Positions 14,589-21,772 of a stretch of DNA of 32,628 bases are shown here, one piece after another; position 1 is the stretch's first letter, and each line of letters begins with the position of its first letter. The stretch covers positions 700 to 33,327 of the forward strand of contig CAJOEP010000042.1 of the NCBI GenBank assembly GCA_905233445.1. The letters are read 5' to 3'. The DNA comes from an uncultured Bacteroidales bacterium. Lineage in GTDB: Bacteria; Bacteroidota; Bacteroidia; Bacteroidales; F082. The position numbers and the translations under genes are program-made. The notes beneath the pieces were generated by a model. That model saw nothing but the letters and a program-made list of their open reading frames with translations, ran no database searches and was not told the origin of the DNA.

Positions 14589-14918
14589 ATGACAAAAAAA
14601 GAGTTTTACGAGAAAAATGACAAGGTTTTTACAACTTATCCGGTTGTTAAAAACACAGTTTCGAAAGATTTAATAGATTCTATCCCGGAGTCGGTGGCAG
14701 AAAGAAGGGATTTCCTTAAGAAGCATCTTAATAATCTTGATGGAAAAACAATTTATTGTCCGTCACTTGAGGCGAAATCCTTCAATGATGTTTCTTCAGT
14801 ATTCAGTGACGCTTCCACAACTGGAATAAAAAATGCCGCTGCTTTGTGGGATCATCAACCTTCCCGAAGTAATCGCATTTTGTCGTTTGTCAAGGGGTTT
14901 GGTGATTTTTTTTTGTAA
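14589..14918 (+). CDS. Toxin-like phage-domain protein with a replaced 3' end
   Basis: 109 residues. The ATG at 14589 is used; an out-of-frame ATG lies at 14585. Residues 36-82 (VAERRDFLKKHLNNLDGKTI, then FNDVSSVFSDASTTGIKNAA) resemble phage-encoded PBECR/LPD-type domains and share an ERR...L..L(N/D)G...S...AS layout with the gene at 6840. From residue 83 (ALWDHQPSR...) the sequence no longer resembles the family, because bases 14835-14876 are the reverse complement of the 3' end of small RNA 2. The protein is therefore probably truncated and chimeric. It is preceded by the same promoter, leader and small ORF as the toxin gene at 456-895. Function not proven. Confidence 0.5.
   Translation: MTKKEFYEKNDKVFTTYPVVKNTVSKDLIDSIPESVAERRDFLKKHLNNLDGKTIYCPSLEAKSFNDVSSVFSDASTTGIKNAAALWDHQPSRSNRILSFVKGFGDFFL
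14835..14876. repeat. 42-nt segment complementary to small RNA 2
   Basis: Matches the reverse complement of 1200-1241 at 41 of 42 positions (the mismatch is at 1207). The match stops exactly where the T tract of small RNA 2 begins. A TTTGTCAAG at 14887-14895 echoes the reverse complement of that RNA's -33 box, so this may be a small RNA 2 copy with its interior deleted. Confidence 0.8.
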
Positions 14919-14923
14919 AAAAT

Positions 14924-14951
14924 GTAAGGGCGAATAATGATTCGCTTCTAC
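14924..14951. repeat. R1 palindromic repeat overlapping a stop codon
   Basis: GTAAGGGCGAATAATG followed by ATTCGCTTCTAC, a degenerate R1 copy. Its right end contains the stop codon of the minus-strand GNAT gene at 14948, so it can end transcription of both convergent genes. Confidence 0.75.
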
Positions 14952-15232
14952 TTCCTACTGTTCACATCATCATACTCCGTCTTTTCAAAATGTCTCACCA
15001 CATACGAGCATACCGCATGGATTTTGAGGCCGTTTTCGCGGGCGTAGGCGACGGCGGCATCGAGGAGCGCTTTGGCGATGCCTTTACCTTGAAATGCTGG
15101 TTCAACAACTGTGTGCATGATTGCAAAAACAGACTCGTTCATCCATTCGTAGGAGATGTATCCCATCCGTTTGCCGTTTTCCTCGGCGATGAAGTAGCCG
15201 TCTCTTGAATTGTTTTTATGAGTGATTTCCAT
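14948..15232 (-). CDS. yjdJ: GNAT N-acetyltransferase, YjdJ type
   Basis: 94 residues, a minimal GNAT fold. The acetyl-CoA binding motif is visible as VVEPAFQGKGIAKALLDAAV (residues 42-61; Q/R-x-x-G-x-G/A), followed by GLKIHAVCSYVVRHF. Short GNATs of this kind accompany the YjdI ferredoxin-like protein in many bacteria, including Escherichia coli. The start codon overlaps the stop of the upstream yjdI-like gene (TAATG), so they are translationally coupled. The substrate is unknown. The last few residues are next to the R1 repeat. Confidence 0.85.
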   Translation of the reverse strand: MEITHKNNSRDGYFIAEENGKRMGYISYEWMNESVFAIMHTVVEPAFQGKGIAKALLDAAVAYARENGLKIHAVCSYVVRHFEKTEYDDVNSRK

Positions 15233-15441
15233 TATTTGTTCAATTTATAAGTCAGAGCTCCCGAAGGGCATAATTTTATTTGAGCTATCAATTCCTCGGT
15301 GGTCGCGTTTTGCGGCTTGCACCACGGACGTTCGTGTACGTTGTAAACTTTTGGCAATTGATACACACAGACTCCAGCGTGTATGCATTTCTCGGGCTGC
15401 CAGATGATGGTCAGGTCGTCGGTTTTATATTCTTTAATCAT
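15232..15441 (-). CDS. yjdI: YjdI-family (4Fe-4S)-binding protein
   Basis: 69 residues from the ATG at 15441; the TTG at 15459 is part of the promoter box. The domain (Fer4_19/divergent ferredoxin) has IIWQPEKCIHAGVCV, with two Cys, then PWCKPQNAT and IKLCPSGALTYKL, giving the four Cys expected for one cluster. It is probably a small redox or sensor protein in the cytoplasm. It overlaps the downstream GNAT gene by one base, the same order as yjdI-yjdJ in enterobacteria. Confidence 0.88.
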   Translation of the reverse strand: MIKEYKTDDLTIIWQPEKCIHAGVCVYQLPKVYNVHERPWCKPQNATTEELIAQIKLCPSGALTYKLNK

Positions 15442-15456
15442 GATTGTAATTTTTTG

Positions 15457-15464
15457 CAAATATA
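15457..15464 (-). promoter_or_regulatory. -7 box of the yjdI-yjdJ operon
   Basis: TATATTTG on the minus strand, 15 bp before the ATG at 15441, leaving a very short leader. It lies directly after the rpsA terminator. Confidence 0.7.
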
Positions 15465-15465
15465 C

Positions 15466-15503
15466 AAAAAAAAACGTAGGGGCGAATGATTATTCGCCCC
15501 TAC
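15466..15503 (-). terminator. rpsA terminator formed by an R1 repeat
   Basis: At 15476-15503 GTAGGGGCGAAT and ATTCGCCCCTAC form a perfect 12-bp stem around TGAT. On the minus strand it is followed by a run of about ten T (interrupted after the first base by G), so a dispersed repeat works as the intrinsic terminator for rpsA. Confidence 0.85.
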
Positions 15504-15535
15504 AAATTGCGTTTAATCGATTTTATCGATTTCGA

Positions 15536-17365
15536 TTATTTTCCGCCTTTTTCCTCTTTCTCGAGGTTTTCTTTCAATGTTGCGAGGACATCGAGGTCGC
15601 CGAGAGTTGTGCGCTCAACGTTGTCGTTGATCTGCTTCACGGCACGCTTGGTGTTCTTTGCAGCCTTCTCCTTCTCAGCAGTCTCAACTTCGGCAGCAGC
15701 GTTCTGCTTGTCTTCCCAAATGCGTGAGTGTGAGAGGATGATCTTCTTGTTTTCCTTCGAGAATTCGATGACCTTGAAATCCAAAGTCTCGTCAACCTTA
15801 GCGGTTGTGCCGTCTTCTTTCTTCAGATGACGGTTCGGGCAGAAACCTTCAACACCATATGGCAATGAGACGATGACGCCCTTGTCGCTTGTGCTGATGA
15901 TTGTTCCCTGCTGGATTGAACCGACTGTGAAGATGCTTTCGAACACATCCCATGGGTTCTCTTCAAGCTGCTTGTGGCCGAGGCTCAAGCGGCGGATCTC
16001 TTGGTCAACGTCGAGGACCACGACATCGATCTTGTCACCGATCTTGGTGAACTCTGCCGGATGTTTGATCTTCTTCGACCAGCTGAGGTCTGAAATGTGA
16101 ATCATACCGTCAACGCCTTCTTCAAGTTCGACGAAGATGCCGAAGTTGGTGAAGTTACGCACTGTAGCGGTGTGTTTTGAACCCTTTGGATAACGCTCTT
16201 GGATATTCTCCCATGGATCCGGGACGAGCTGCTTCATGCCGAGGCTCATCTTGCGCTCCTCGCGGTCGAGTGTGAGGACCTTGGCTTCCACTTCGTCGCC
16301 AATCTTCAGGAAGTCCTGAGCTGTGCGGAGGTGCTGTGACCATGACATTTCTGACACATGGATAAGACCTTCAACGCCTGGAGCGATCTCGATGAACGCG
16401 CCGTAGTCGGCGAGGACAACGACTTTACCCTTAACGACGTCACCAACTTTGAGGTTCGGGTCGAGAGCATCCCATGGATGTGGGGTGAGCTGCTTGAGAC
16501 CGAGGGCGATGCGTTTCTTGCTGTCGTCGAAGTCGAGGATAACGACCTTGATCTGCTGGTCGAGTTGGACGATTTCCTTAGGATCGTTGATACGGCCCCA
16601 TGAAAGGTCGGTGATGTGGATAAGACCGTCAACACCGCCGAGGTCGATGAACACGCCGTAGTTGGTGATGTTCTTGACAACGCCTTCGAGAACCTGACCT
16701 TTTTCAAGCTTGCTGATGATTTCGCTCTTCTGCTGCTCGATTTCGTCTTCGATGAGGGCTTTGTGTGAAACGACCACGTTCTTGTACTCCTGGTTGATCT
16801 TAACAACCTTGAATTCCATTGTGCTGTTGACGAATACGTCGTAATCGCGGATAGGTTTGACATCGATTTGTGAACCTGGCAAGAATGCCTCGATGCCGAA
16901 CACGTCGACGATCAAGCCGCCTTTTGTACGGCTCTTGACGAAGCCGCGGACGATCTCCTGGCTGTCGTAGGCCTCGTTGACGCGGTCCCATGACTTGAGA
17001 AGGCGAGCCTTCTTGTGTGAAAGGACGAGCTGGCCGTTGATGCCTTCTTGGTTCTCCACATAGACTTCGATTTTGTCACCCACCTTAAGGTCTGGGTTGT
17101 GACGGAATTCTGAAATCGGAATAACACCATCTGACTTGAATCCGATGTTGACGACGACTTCGCGTGAAGTCTTAGCGACAACTGTTCCTTCGATAACTTC
17201 GTGATCGCCGATCTGACTCATGGTCTTCTCGTACATTTCTTCCATGCGTGCGCGGTCTTCAGCTTTGTAGCTGTCGTGTTTCTTTGCGTCGCTGCTCCAG
17301 TCGAAGTCTTCTGATGGAACCGGTTTCACTTTCTGGATTTTTTCGGTGTTTTCTAATTTGCTCAT
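15536..17365 (-). CDS. rpsA: 30S ribosomal protein S1
   Basis: Brings mRNA to the 30S subunit by binding unstructured 5' regions; especially important in Bacteroidetes, which lack Shine-Dalgarno use. 609 residues with six S1 (OB-fold) domains: about 55-122 (GTVVAKTSREVVVNIGFKSD), 140-205, 222-292 (VVKNITNYGVFIDLGGVDGL), 308-378, 394-465 (VRNFTNFGIFVELEEGVDGM) and 482-550. An N-terminal acidic extension and a Lys/Glu-rich tail frame them. Domains 3-5 show the strong GVDGLIHISDLSW signature. The start ATG at 17365 follows a leader of about 130 nt from the promoter at 17503, long enough for autoregulation, which is known for S1 elsewhere. Confidence 0.96.
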   Translation of the reverse strand: MSKLENTEKIQKVKPVPSEDFDWSSDAKKHDSYKAEDRARMEEMYEKTMSQIGDHEVIEGTVVAKTSREVVVNIGFKSDGVIPISEFRHNPDLKVGDKIEVYVENQEGINGQLVLSHKKARLLKSWDRVNEAYDSQEIVRGFVKSRTKGGLIVDVFGIEAFLPGSQIDVKPIRDYDVFVNSTMEFKVVKINQEYKNVVVSHKALIEDEIEQQKSEIISKLEKGQVLEGVVKNITNYGVFIDLGGVDGLIHITDLSWGRINDPKEIVQLDQQIKVVILDFDDSKKRIALGLKQLTPHPWDALDPNLKVGDVVKGKVVVLADYGAFIEIAPGVEGLIHVSEMSWSQHLRTAQDFLKIGDEVEAKVLTLDREERKMSLGMKQLVPDPWENIQERYPKGSKHTATVRNFTNFGIFVELEEGVDGMIHISDLSWSKKIKHPAEFTKIGDKIDVVVLDVDQEIRRLSLGHKQLEENPWDVFESIFTVGSIQQGTIISTSDKGVIVSLPYGVEGFCPNRHLKKEDGTTAKVDETLDFKVIEFSKENKKIILSHSRIWEDKQNAAAEVETAEKEKAAKNTKRAVKQINDNVERTTLGDLDVLATLKENLEKEEKGGK

Positions 17366-17502
17366 TATTTTTTTGTAAAAATTGTACCCGACGGCTCTTC
17401 CGAATTAGGCAATCGAGGATTGTTAAACTTTAATTTCCCATTTCAAGTCATTGATTTTCAATTACAAAAACCAATTTCGGAATAAGGCTCGAAAATGGAC
17501 TG

Positions 17503-17510
17503 CAAAAATA
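17503..17510 (-). promoter_or_regulatory. -7 box of rpsA
   Basis: TATTTTTG on the minus strand, giving a leader of about 130 nt with GCCTAATTCGG and AGAGCCGTCGG near its end. The AT-rich gap 17511-17638 holds nothing else recognisable. Confidence 0.65.
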
Positions 17511-17638
17511 CAAAAAGTTTTGATAGGAATAAGATGTTTTTTGAAATATTTTTAAATAGGTAATTATGATCGAAAAATTGCGATGATAATTGTTGATAAC
17601 TTTTTTAAAATGGAGGCTGTTTTTTGGAAAAATTTGTT

Positions 17639-17646
17639 TATTTTTG
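17639..17646 (+). promoter_or_regulatory. -7 box of the Bro-N gene
   Basis: TATTTTTG, 49 bp before the ATG at 17696, preceded by a T-rich stretch. Confidence 0.65.
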
Positions 17647-17695
17647 CAATGATGAATTAAAGCTATTTTTAATGAAACTTTAAAACATTCTAGTT

Positions 17696-18556
17696 ATGAC
17701 GAAAAAAGAGACACTTCAATTATTTGAGAGAAAAAATGTTCGCACAGTGTGGGACGATGAAGAAGAAAAATGGTATTTTTCCATTGTAGATGTGGTTGCT
17801 GTATTAACGGATAGTGATTATCAAACAGCAAGAAAATATTGGAAAGTATTGAAAGGAAGATTGATTAAAGAAGAAGGAAGTGAACTGGTAACAAATTGTT
17901 ACCAGTTGAAATTAAAAGCAGAAGATGGTAAGATGAGAATGACTGATGTCGCTGATACTGAACAACTTTTCCGTATAATTCAATCAATTCCATCGAAAAA
18001 AGCAGAGCCATTTAAGGAATGGATGGCTAAAGTGGCTGCAATACGTTTAGACCAGATGCAAGATCCGGAATTGTCAATAAATCAGGCAATTGCCGATTAT
18101 CGTCGTCTCGGTTATTCTGAAGAATGGATAAATCAGCGAGTGAAATCCATTGAGGTCAGGAAAGAACTGACAGATGAATGGAGACGCACAGGAGTGAAAG
18201 AAGGCTTTGAATATGCTTCGTTGACTGATATTATAACAAAGGAGTGGAGCGGTTTTACGACAAAGCAATATAAGCAGTTTAAAGGTTTGAAGAAAGAGAA
18301 TTTGCGCGACAATATGACCAATCTTGAAATTGCACTGAATATTCTTGCCGAAGCTTCTGCTGCAGAGTTGTCGAAACAAAGAGATCCTCGCGGATTTCAG
18401 CAGCAGACAAAAACTGCAAAAGATGGTGGCAGTGTCGCAAAAGCCGCTCGCAATCAGCTTGAATCCAAATTAGGGCGAAGCATTATTTCTCCTTCAAAAG
18501 CAAGTGATTTCACTTTGCCAGAGAAAAAGGAGGAAGTAGGATATATTGAGGAGTAA
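17696..18556 (+). CDS. Bro-N domain (phage antirepressor-like) protein
   Basis: 286 residues. The N-terminal Bro domain (5-125) shows VRTVWDDEEEKWYFSIVDVV, TARKYWKVLKGRL and TDVADTEQLFRIIQSIPSKK followed by AEPFKEWMA, the pattern of BRO/KilA-type phage antirepressors and DinD-like proteins. The C-terminal half (130-286) has LGYSEEWINQR, then FEYASLTDIITKEWSGF and LRDNMTNLEIALNIL, common to the chromosomal Bacteroidetes version, and a Lys/Ser-rich end. Residues 63-71 (ELVTNCYQL) are encoded by a 25-bp perfect palindrome that recurs three times downstream. It has its own promoter. Probably DNA-binding and mobile-element derived; no phage genes adjoin it. Confidence 0.85.
   Translation: MTKKETLQLFERKNVRTVWDDEEEKWYFSIVDVVAVLTDSDYQTARKYWKVLKGRLIKEEGSELVTNCYQLKLKAEDGKMRMTDVADTEQLFRIIQSIPSKKAEPFKEWMAKVAAIRLDQMQDPELSINQAIADYRRLGYSEEWINQRVKSIEVRKELTDEWRRTGVKEGFEYASLTDIITKEWSGFTTKQYKQFKGLKKENLRDNMTNLEIALNILAEASAAELSKQRDPRGFQQQTKTAKDGGSVAKAARNQLESKLGRSIISPSKASDFTLPEKKEEVGYIEE
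17883..17907. repeat. 25-bp perfect palindrome inside the Bro-N gene (family R4)
   Basis: AACTGGTAACAA and TTGTTACCAGTT around a central A; followed by GAAATT. The same unit recurs at 18561, 18667 and 18905. Confidence 0.85.
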
Positions 18557-18560
18557 ATCC

Positions 18561-18585
18561 AGTTGGTTACAAATTGTTACCAACT
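18561..18585. repeat. R4 palindrome copy 2
   Basis: AGTTGGTTACAA and TTGTTACCAACT around A, 4 bp after the Bro-N stop. Compared with copy 1 both arms changed together (AACT/AGTT to AGTT/AACT), with one mismatch in the stem. Confidence 0.8.
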
Positions 18586-18606
18586 GAAATTGTTGATTAA
18601 TTTAGA

Positions 18607-18632
18607 AAAAGTGTACGCATGCGTACACTTTT
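18607..18632. repeat. 26-bp perfect palindrome
   Basis: AAAAGTGTACGCA and TGCGTACACTTTT form two exact 13-bp arms without a spacer. It could be a dimeric regulator site or a transcription stop on either strand. Confidence 0.8.
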
Positions 18633-18642
18633 ATGTTACATT

Positions 18643-18659
18643 GTCTCCGCCGCGGAGAC
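18643..18659. repeat. GC-rich palindrome before a T tract
   Basis: GTCTCCGC and GCGGAGAC around a single C, followed by six T. A terminator for the Bro-N transcript is plausible. Confidence 0.65.
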
Positions 18660-18666
18660 TTTTTGA

Positions 18667-18691
18667 ACTGGTAACAATTTGTCACCGATTG
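18667..18691. repeat. R4 palindrome copy 3
   Basis: AACTGGTAACAA, T, TTGTCACCGATT; imperfect, with some G-U-compatible positions; followed by GAAATTGTA as in copy 2. A 95-codon open frame (18563-18850) runs through copies 2 and 3 and is probably a by-product of them; its last 45 codons (from 18714) have no recognisable match. Confidence 0.75.
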
Positions 18692-18866
18692 AAATTGTAT
18701 ATTATTTTCAGAAAAACTGAGCTTTTTATAACTTTTGATATTGATAACTATTATTCAGTTGTTGACGGCTTGACGATAAAAATGTATTATTTGGAGCAGA
18801 CATTTTCGCATGTGAAGGAGATTGAAGGGACCGAACTCACTTTAAAATAAGCATTTAACAATGATG

Positions 18867-18896
18867 TATCATCTTGCTGGCGTCAGCAACATGATA
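18867..18896. repeat. Inverted repeat TATCAT/TTGCTG ... CAGCAA/ATGATA
   Basis: Two 6-bp stems separated by a single C-C mismatch around GCGT, 18867-18896. Probably a transcript end or a structural element; no T tract of note. Confidence 0.6.
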
Positions 18897-18904
18897 TTTA
18901 GCTT

Positions 18905-18928
18905 AACTGGTAACAATTGTTATCGGTT
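18905..18928. repeat. R4 palindrome copy 4
   Basis: AACTGGTAACAA directly joined to TTGTTATCGGTT; two wobble-compatible differences. It lies just after the end of the convergent GmrSD-like gene. Confidence 0.75.
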
Positions 18929-18946
18929 GTTTTGTTGAAAGTCTTG

Positions 18947-20770
18947 TTACAGACTATAATAGTAATCTTTGATTAACGCTGTCATTTTTGCTCTGCGTTT
19001 GGCCAAAAACTCCTTGTAATTTGTGTAGTCCATTTCTAATATTTCTGAAGGAATGCAGTTGTCTTCAAGGTTTTTGAGGAATTCTTGCTCATTTTTGATG
19101 GTTTTAAATGATAAACCTTCCGAATTTTTAATTGCATCATAAGCTTCCTTGAAATATACATTTGGAGATTTCTTTCCAATTTTGATATTTATTGGAGTGT
19201 CTAAATAAGCGTAATTGGCAACTTGATTATATGCGTTTCTGTCAAATCCATTGTCAACTAAATACTGTTTGGGAAAGATATGATGAATGTCTCCTCCCAA
19301 ATTTATGAGTTCTCCTACAGGAATATGAGAAAGTAATGAATCCTTTTTAAAGAAATTCTGTGCTGCAAGAAATACTTGATATGTAGGATTAATTGATGAT
19401 GCGTAAGACAAATTCTGATCCAATTGTACGTCCCAGAAATTATCTGACAAAGTGGCATCCTCAATGGCTTTCAATGTGGCTTTGACACCGTTTTCTTCAA
19501 TTGCTCGGATGTCTTTTGCGAAAGCAGTTTCAGGAGATGCACTGTATCTGCCGGTTAAAACGGATAAAACATACCAACGTTGGACAAAGCTCTTGATTTT
19601 TTCAACTGGAATTTCTTTGGATTCTTGAAGAAGCAAATAAATAGCATAGGCAAAATCAATTGCCATCACTGAATTTACAAGCTTTTTTGATGTGAACCCA
19701 GCCGAACGAATTGCTAGCATGAACTGGGAGAAATTGTAACCGTTTATAACGTTGTTGACACCAGCTACAAGTTCTTTATAAGTATCTTCAACAATTTCAA
19801 TTTTAAATTCTCGTGTTTCGAAATCACGTCCCGATAACAATGCGACCAAATCAGCTAATTTGGCTCTTTTGCAGCGATGCATAAATGCAACACGAATAAC
19901 ATCGTCGCATGTCGGGTCATAAACTGTTTCTTTGTCGTCTTTAAGCCATTCCAACTTGTCTAAATATCCTGATGCGACAAAAGAAGCATCTTTTTCTTTG
20001 ATTTTGTTATAAAAAGTACCGTCTATACATAGATGCGCGAAATAGTCAATAACTTTTCGCAATGTGTTGCCGCCATGGTCTTCATCGGCTGCAATTTTTG
20101 ACATAACAAAGTCGCCTTGACTAAGTGATGTTCCTTTAGAATTTATACGGATAAAAATGTCAGTCACAACATTTATATCCAACGATGCGTCAAGTTCAAT
20201 AACGCCGATGTTGCAATGCTGAAGATTCTTCAAACTTTCAATAACCTTATGCAATTGTTCCTCATCCATTTCTGGATTGTCAGCAACATATTGATGTATG
20301 AATTTGAAACTTGAAAAATCAGGTTTGAATATCTCTGCAATATCCGGAATCCAACGCTTGCCCTTTAAATGTGCTGGCGTCTGAACGGCAAACAATTCAG
20401 CATCAGGGTCTTCGGATAAAGCAGCGACAGGGTCGAAAGCAATCTTGACACGACCTTCACTGTAATCATCAAAAATTATTGATTTTCCTGCGATGGCAGT
20501 CATGAGAGCGGTGATTCTCTGCTGACCATCTATAAGAACCTTTTTGCCTTCCGACAAAGTGCCGTTTTTCAGTTTGACAGAAGGATTTTTCCAAATGATG
20601 ATGTAACCAGTAGGATAGCCTTTGTATAGGGAGTCCATAAGGTCGCGGACTTGGGAACGACGCCATACAAAAGGACGTTGAATCTCGGGAATTGCTATAT
20701 CATTGGCTTCAATTAATCCAAGAATCTGGCTTATTGCCAGCGGATAATTGTTGTACTTCTGTTTATCCAT
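18947..20770 (-). CDS. GmrSD-like protein (DUF262 + DUF1524/HNH)
   Basis: 607 residues from the ATG at 20770 (the TTG at 20782 is less likely). The N-terminal DUF262 domain has IPEIQRPFVW (27-36) and VLIDGQQRITAL (79-90), where DGQQR is the ParB/sulfiredoxin-like nucleotide-binding motif of GmrS. The C-terminal DUF1524 domain has DIHHIFPKQYL and a following Asn/Tyr-rich region (VANYAYLD), a His-Me-finger (HNH) nuclease. Fused GmrS/GmrD proteins are type IV restriction enzymes that cut glucosylated-hydroxymethylcytosine phage DNA using NTP; related fusions occur in several defence systems (for example SspE of the phosphorothioate system). It stands alone here. Defence role inferred from family. 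Confidence 0.88.
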   Translation of the reverse strand: MDKQKYNNYPLAISQILGLIEANDIAIPEIQRPFVWRRSQVRDLMDSLYKGYPTGYIIIWKNPSVKLKNGTLSEGKKVLIDGQQRITALMTAIAGKSIIFDDYSEGRVKIAFDPVAALSEDPDAELFAVQTPAHLKGKRWIPDIAEIFKPDFSSFKFIHQYVADNPEMDEEQLHKVIESLKNLQHCNIGVIELDASLDINVVTDIFIRINSKGTSLSQGDFVMSKIAADEDHGGNTLRKVIDYFAHLCIDGTFYNKIKEKDASFVASGYLDKLEWLKDDKETVYDPTCDDVIRVAFMHRCKRAKLADLVALLSGRDFETREFKIEIVEDTYKELVAGVNNVINGYNFSQFMLAIRSAGFTSKKLVNSVMAIDFAYAIYLLLQESKEIPVEKIKSFVQRWYVLSVLTGRYSASPETAFAKDIRAIEENGVKATLKAIEDATLSDNFWDVQLDQNLSYASSINPTYQVFLAAQNFFKKDSLLSHIPVGELINLGGDIHHIFPKQYLVDNGFDRNAYNQVANYAYLDTPINIKIGKKSPNVYFKEAYDAIKNSEGLSFKTIKNEQEFLKNLEDNCIPSEILEMDYTNYKEFLAKRRAKMTALIKDYYYSL

Positions 20771-20793
20771 AGAAAAATTCAAAATTTAGAACA

Positions 20794-20801
20794 CAAAAAT
20801 A
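20794..20801 (-). promoter_or_regulatory. -7 box of the GmrSD-like gene
   Basis: TATTTTTG on the minus strand, 23 bp before the ATG at 20770. Confidence 0.6.
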
Positions 20802-20852
20802 CAATTAATTTTAATTCAAAACATAATCAGCACTCCAAATGCCAAAATTTAT

Positions 20853-20860
20853 TATCTTTG
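20853..20860 (+). promoter_or_regulatory. -7 box in front of a truncated ORF and the RAYT unit
   Basis: TATCTTTG, 22 bp before the ATG at 20883. Confidence 0.6.
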
Positions 20861-20882
20861 CCAAAATTTAAAACGTATTTTT

Positions 20883-20957
20883 ATGACAAACGAACTAACA
20901 ATCAAAACACGAAGCCTTTTGATAACCGAGACAATTTTTCGGCCTGAAAGGCCATAA
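20883..20957 (+). pseudogene. Truncated 24-codon ORF cut by a REP sequence
   Basis: The reading frame starts MTNELTIKTRSLLITETI and then runs into a small palindrome (GGCCTGAAAGGCC) at 20941, ending 15 nt later. It has a good promoter and start, so it looks like the beginning of a gene whose remainder was lost when the REP/RAYT unit arrived. The same promoter could now serve the transposase. The original gene cannot be identified. Confidence 0.4.
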
Positions 20958-20968
20958 ACCGTTAGGTA

Positions 20969-21059
20969 GGGGCAACGCCCCAAATGAACAAACGGTATTT
21001 GGGATGGAATGGCCGCCCCGAAGGGGCAACAGCCGTTAGCCCCACGGCAACGTCTGGGG
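20969..21059. repeat. Upstream REP cluster of the RAYT
   Basis: GGGGCAACGCCCC at 20969-20981; then at 21015-21059 GCCCCGAAGGGGC followed by AACAGCCGTTAG, CCCCACGGCAACG and TCTGGGG. The second block is the reverse complement of the block at 21633-21678 with small differences. Confidence 0.85.
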
Positions 21060-21113
21060 CGTAATGGGAACACAAATAATAAACAACATTTTATAACAAA
21101 CAAAATCAAAATT

Positions 21114-21569
21114 ATGTCACAATCATTATCCAAAATTTATTTACACATAGTATTCCACGTGAAAAACACGAGCCAGACAATAGAGGAGGAGCATTGGGAA
21201 CGGGTGCACAATTATATCGGCGGACTCGTTAATACAACGGGTTGCCATGTTTTGCGCGTCGGTGGAGTTGAAAACCATGTTCACGTGTTGTTGATGTTTT
21301 CAAAAACAGCGACGGTAGCACATGTTATTGAGGAGATGAAACGAAATAGCAGCCGATGGATAAAAACCATTTCACCTATATATGAGAATTTCGCATGGCA
21401 GGGCGGTTATGGCGCGTTTTCGGTGAGTCAGTCACAGGTTGATACGGTGATGAGATACATTGAGCGTCAGAAGGAACATCATAGAAAACAGAGTTTCCAG
21501 GAGGAATATTTGGAGTTTTTGCGATTGCATAATATTGAATTTGACGAAAAATATGTTTTCTCAGATTGA
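21114..21569 (+). CDS. REP-associated tyrosine transposase (RAYT, Y1/IS200-like)
   Basis: 151 residues; the ATG at 21114 is chosen because the upstream 35 codons of the open frame lie in REP sequence. Y1-transposase features: YLHIVFHVKN (strand with H), the HUH motif NHVHVLLMF with two His, RWIKTIS, WQGGYGAFSV and the catalytic Tyr region VDTVMRYIERQKEHHRK (Tyr about residue 116). RAYTs nick and move single-stranded REP hairpins. The gene is bordered on both sides by inverted REP blocks carrying GCCCC-TTC/GAA-GGGGC hairpins, the expected substrates. It is intact, so REPs elsewhere in this genome may be mobilised by it. Confidence 0.9.
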   Translation: MSQSLSKIYLHIVFHVKNTSQTIEEEHWERVHNYIGGLVNTTGCHVLRVGGVENHVHVLLMFSKTATVAHVIEEMKRNSSRWIKTISPIYENFAWQGGYGAFSVSQSQVDTVMRYIERQKEHHRKQSFQEEYLEFLRLHNIEFDEKYVFSD

Positions 21570-21584
21570 CGATGTTATGCTGTT

Positions 21585-21678
21585 GCCCCTTCGGGGCGCA
21601 TCGTTTTCCCTCGGGATTATTCATCCCCATTTCCCCAGGACGTTGCCCTGGGCTGACAGGTTGTTGCCCCTTCGGGGC
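21585..21678. repeat. Downstream REP cluster of the RAYT
   Basis: GCCCCTTCGGGGC at 21585-21597 and again at 21666-21678; between them CCCCAGGACGTTGCCCTGGG and CTGACAGG. The block 21633-21678 is the inverted partner of 21015-21059. Confidence 0.85.
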
Positions 21679-21749
21679 GCAAACTATCCTTATATAAACC
21701 GGGAACAAAAAAACTTCAAACTCCACACTCCAAACTCCAAACTTTTTAC

Positions 21750-21757
21750 TATTTTTG
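21750..21757 (+). promoter_or_regulatory. -7 box of ychF
   Basis: TATTTTTG, 15 bp before the ATG at 21773, so the leader is only a few bases long. Upstream (21700-21740) are two tandem ACTCCAAACT-type direct repeats. Confidence 0.7.
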
Positions 21758-21772
21758 CAAAAAATAATTGTT

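Noticed and set aside
16306..16863. 185-codon Ser/Arg-rich ORF within rpsA
   Set aside because: Alternative frame of rpsA; the composition is typical of frame shadows.
18563..18850. 95-codon ORF after the Bro-N gene
   Set aside because: It starts inside one R4 palindrome and passes through others, has no promoter, and only its second half is free of repeats; not supported as a gene.
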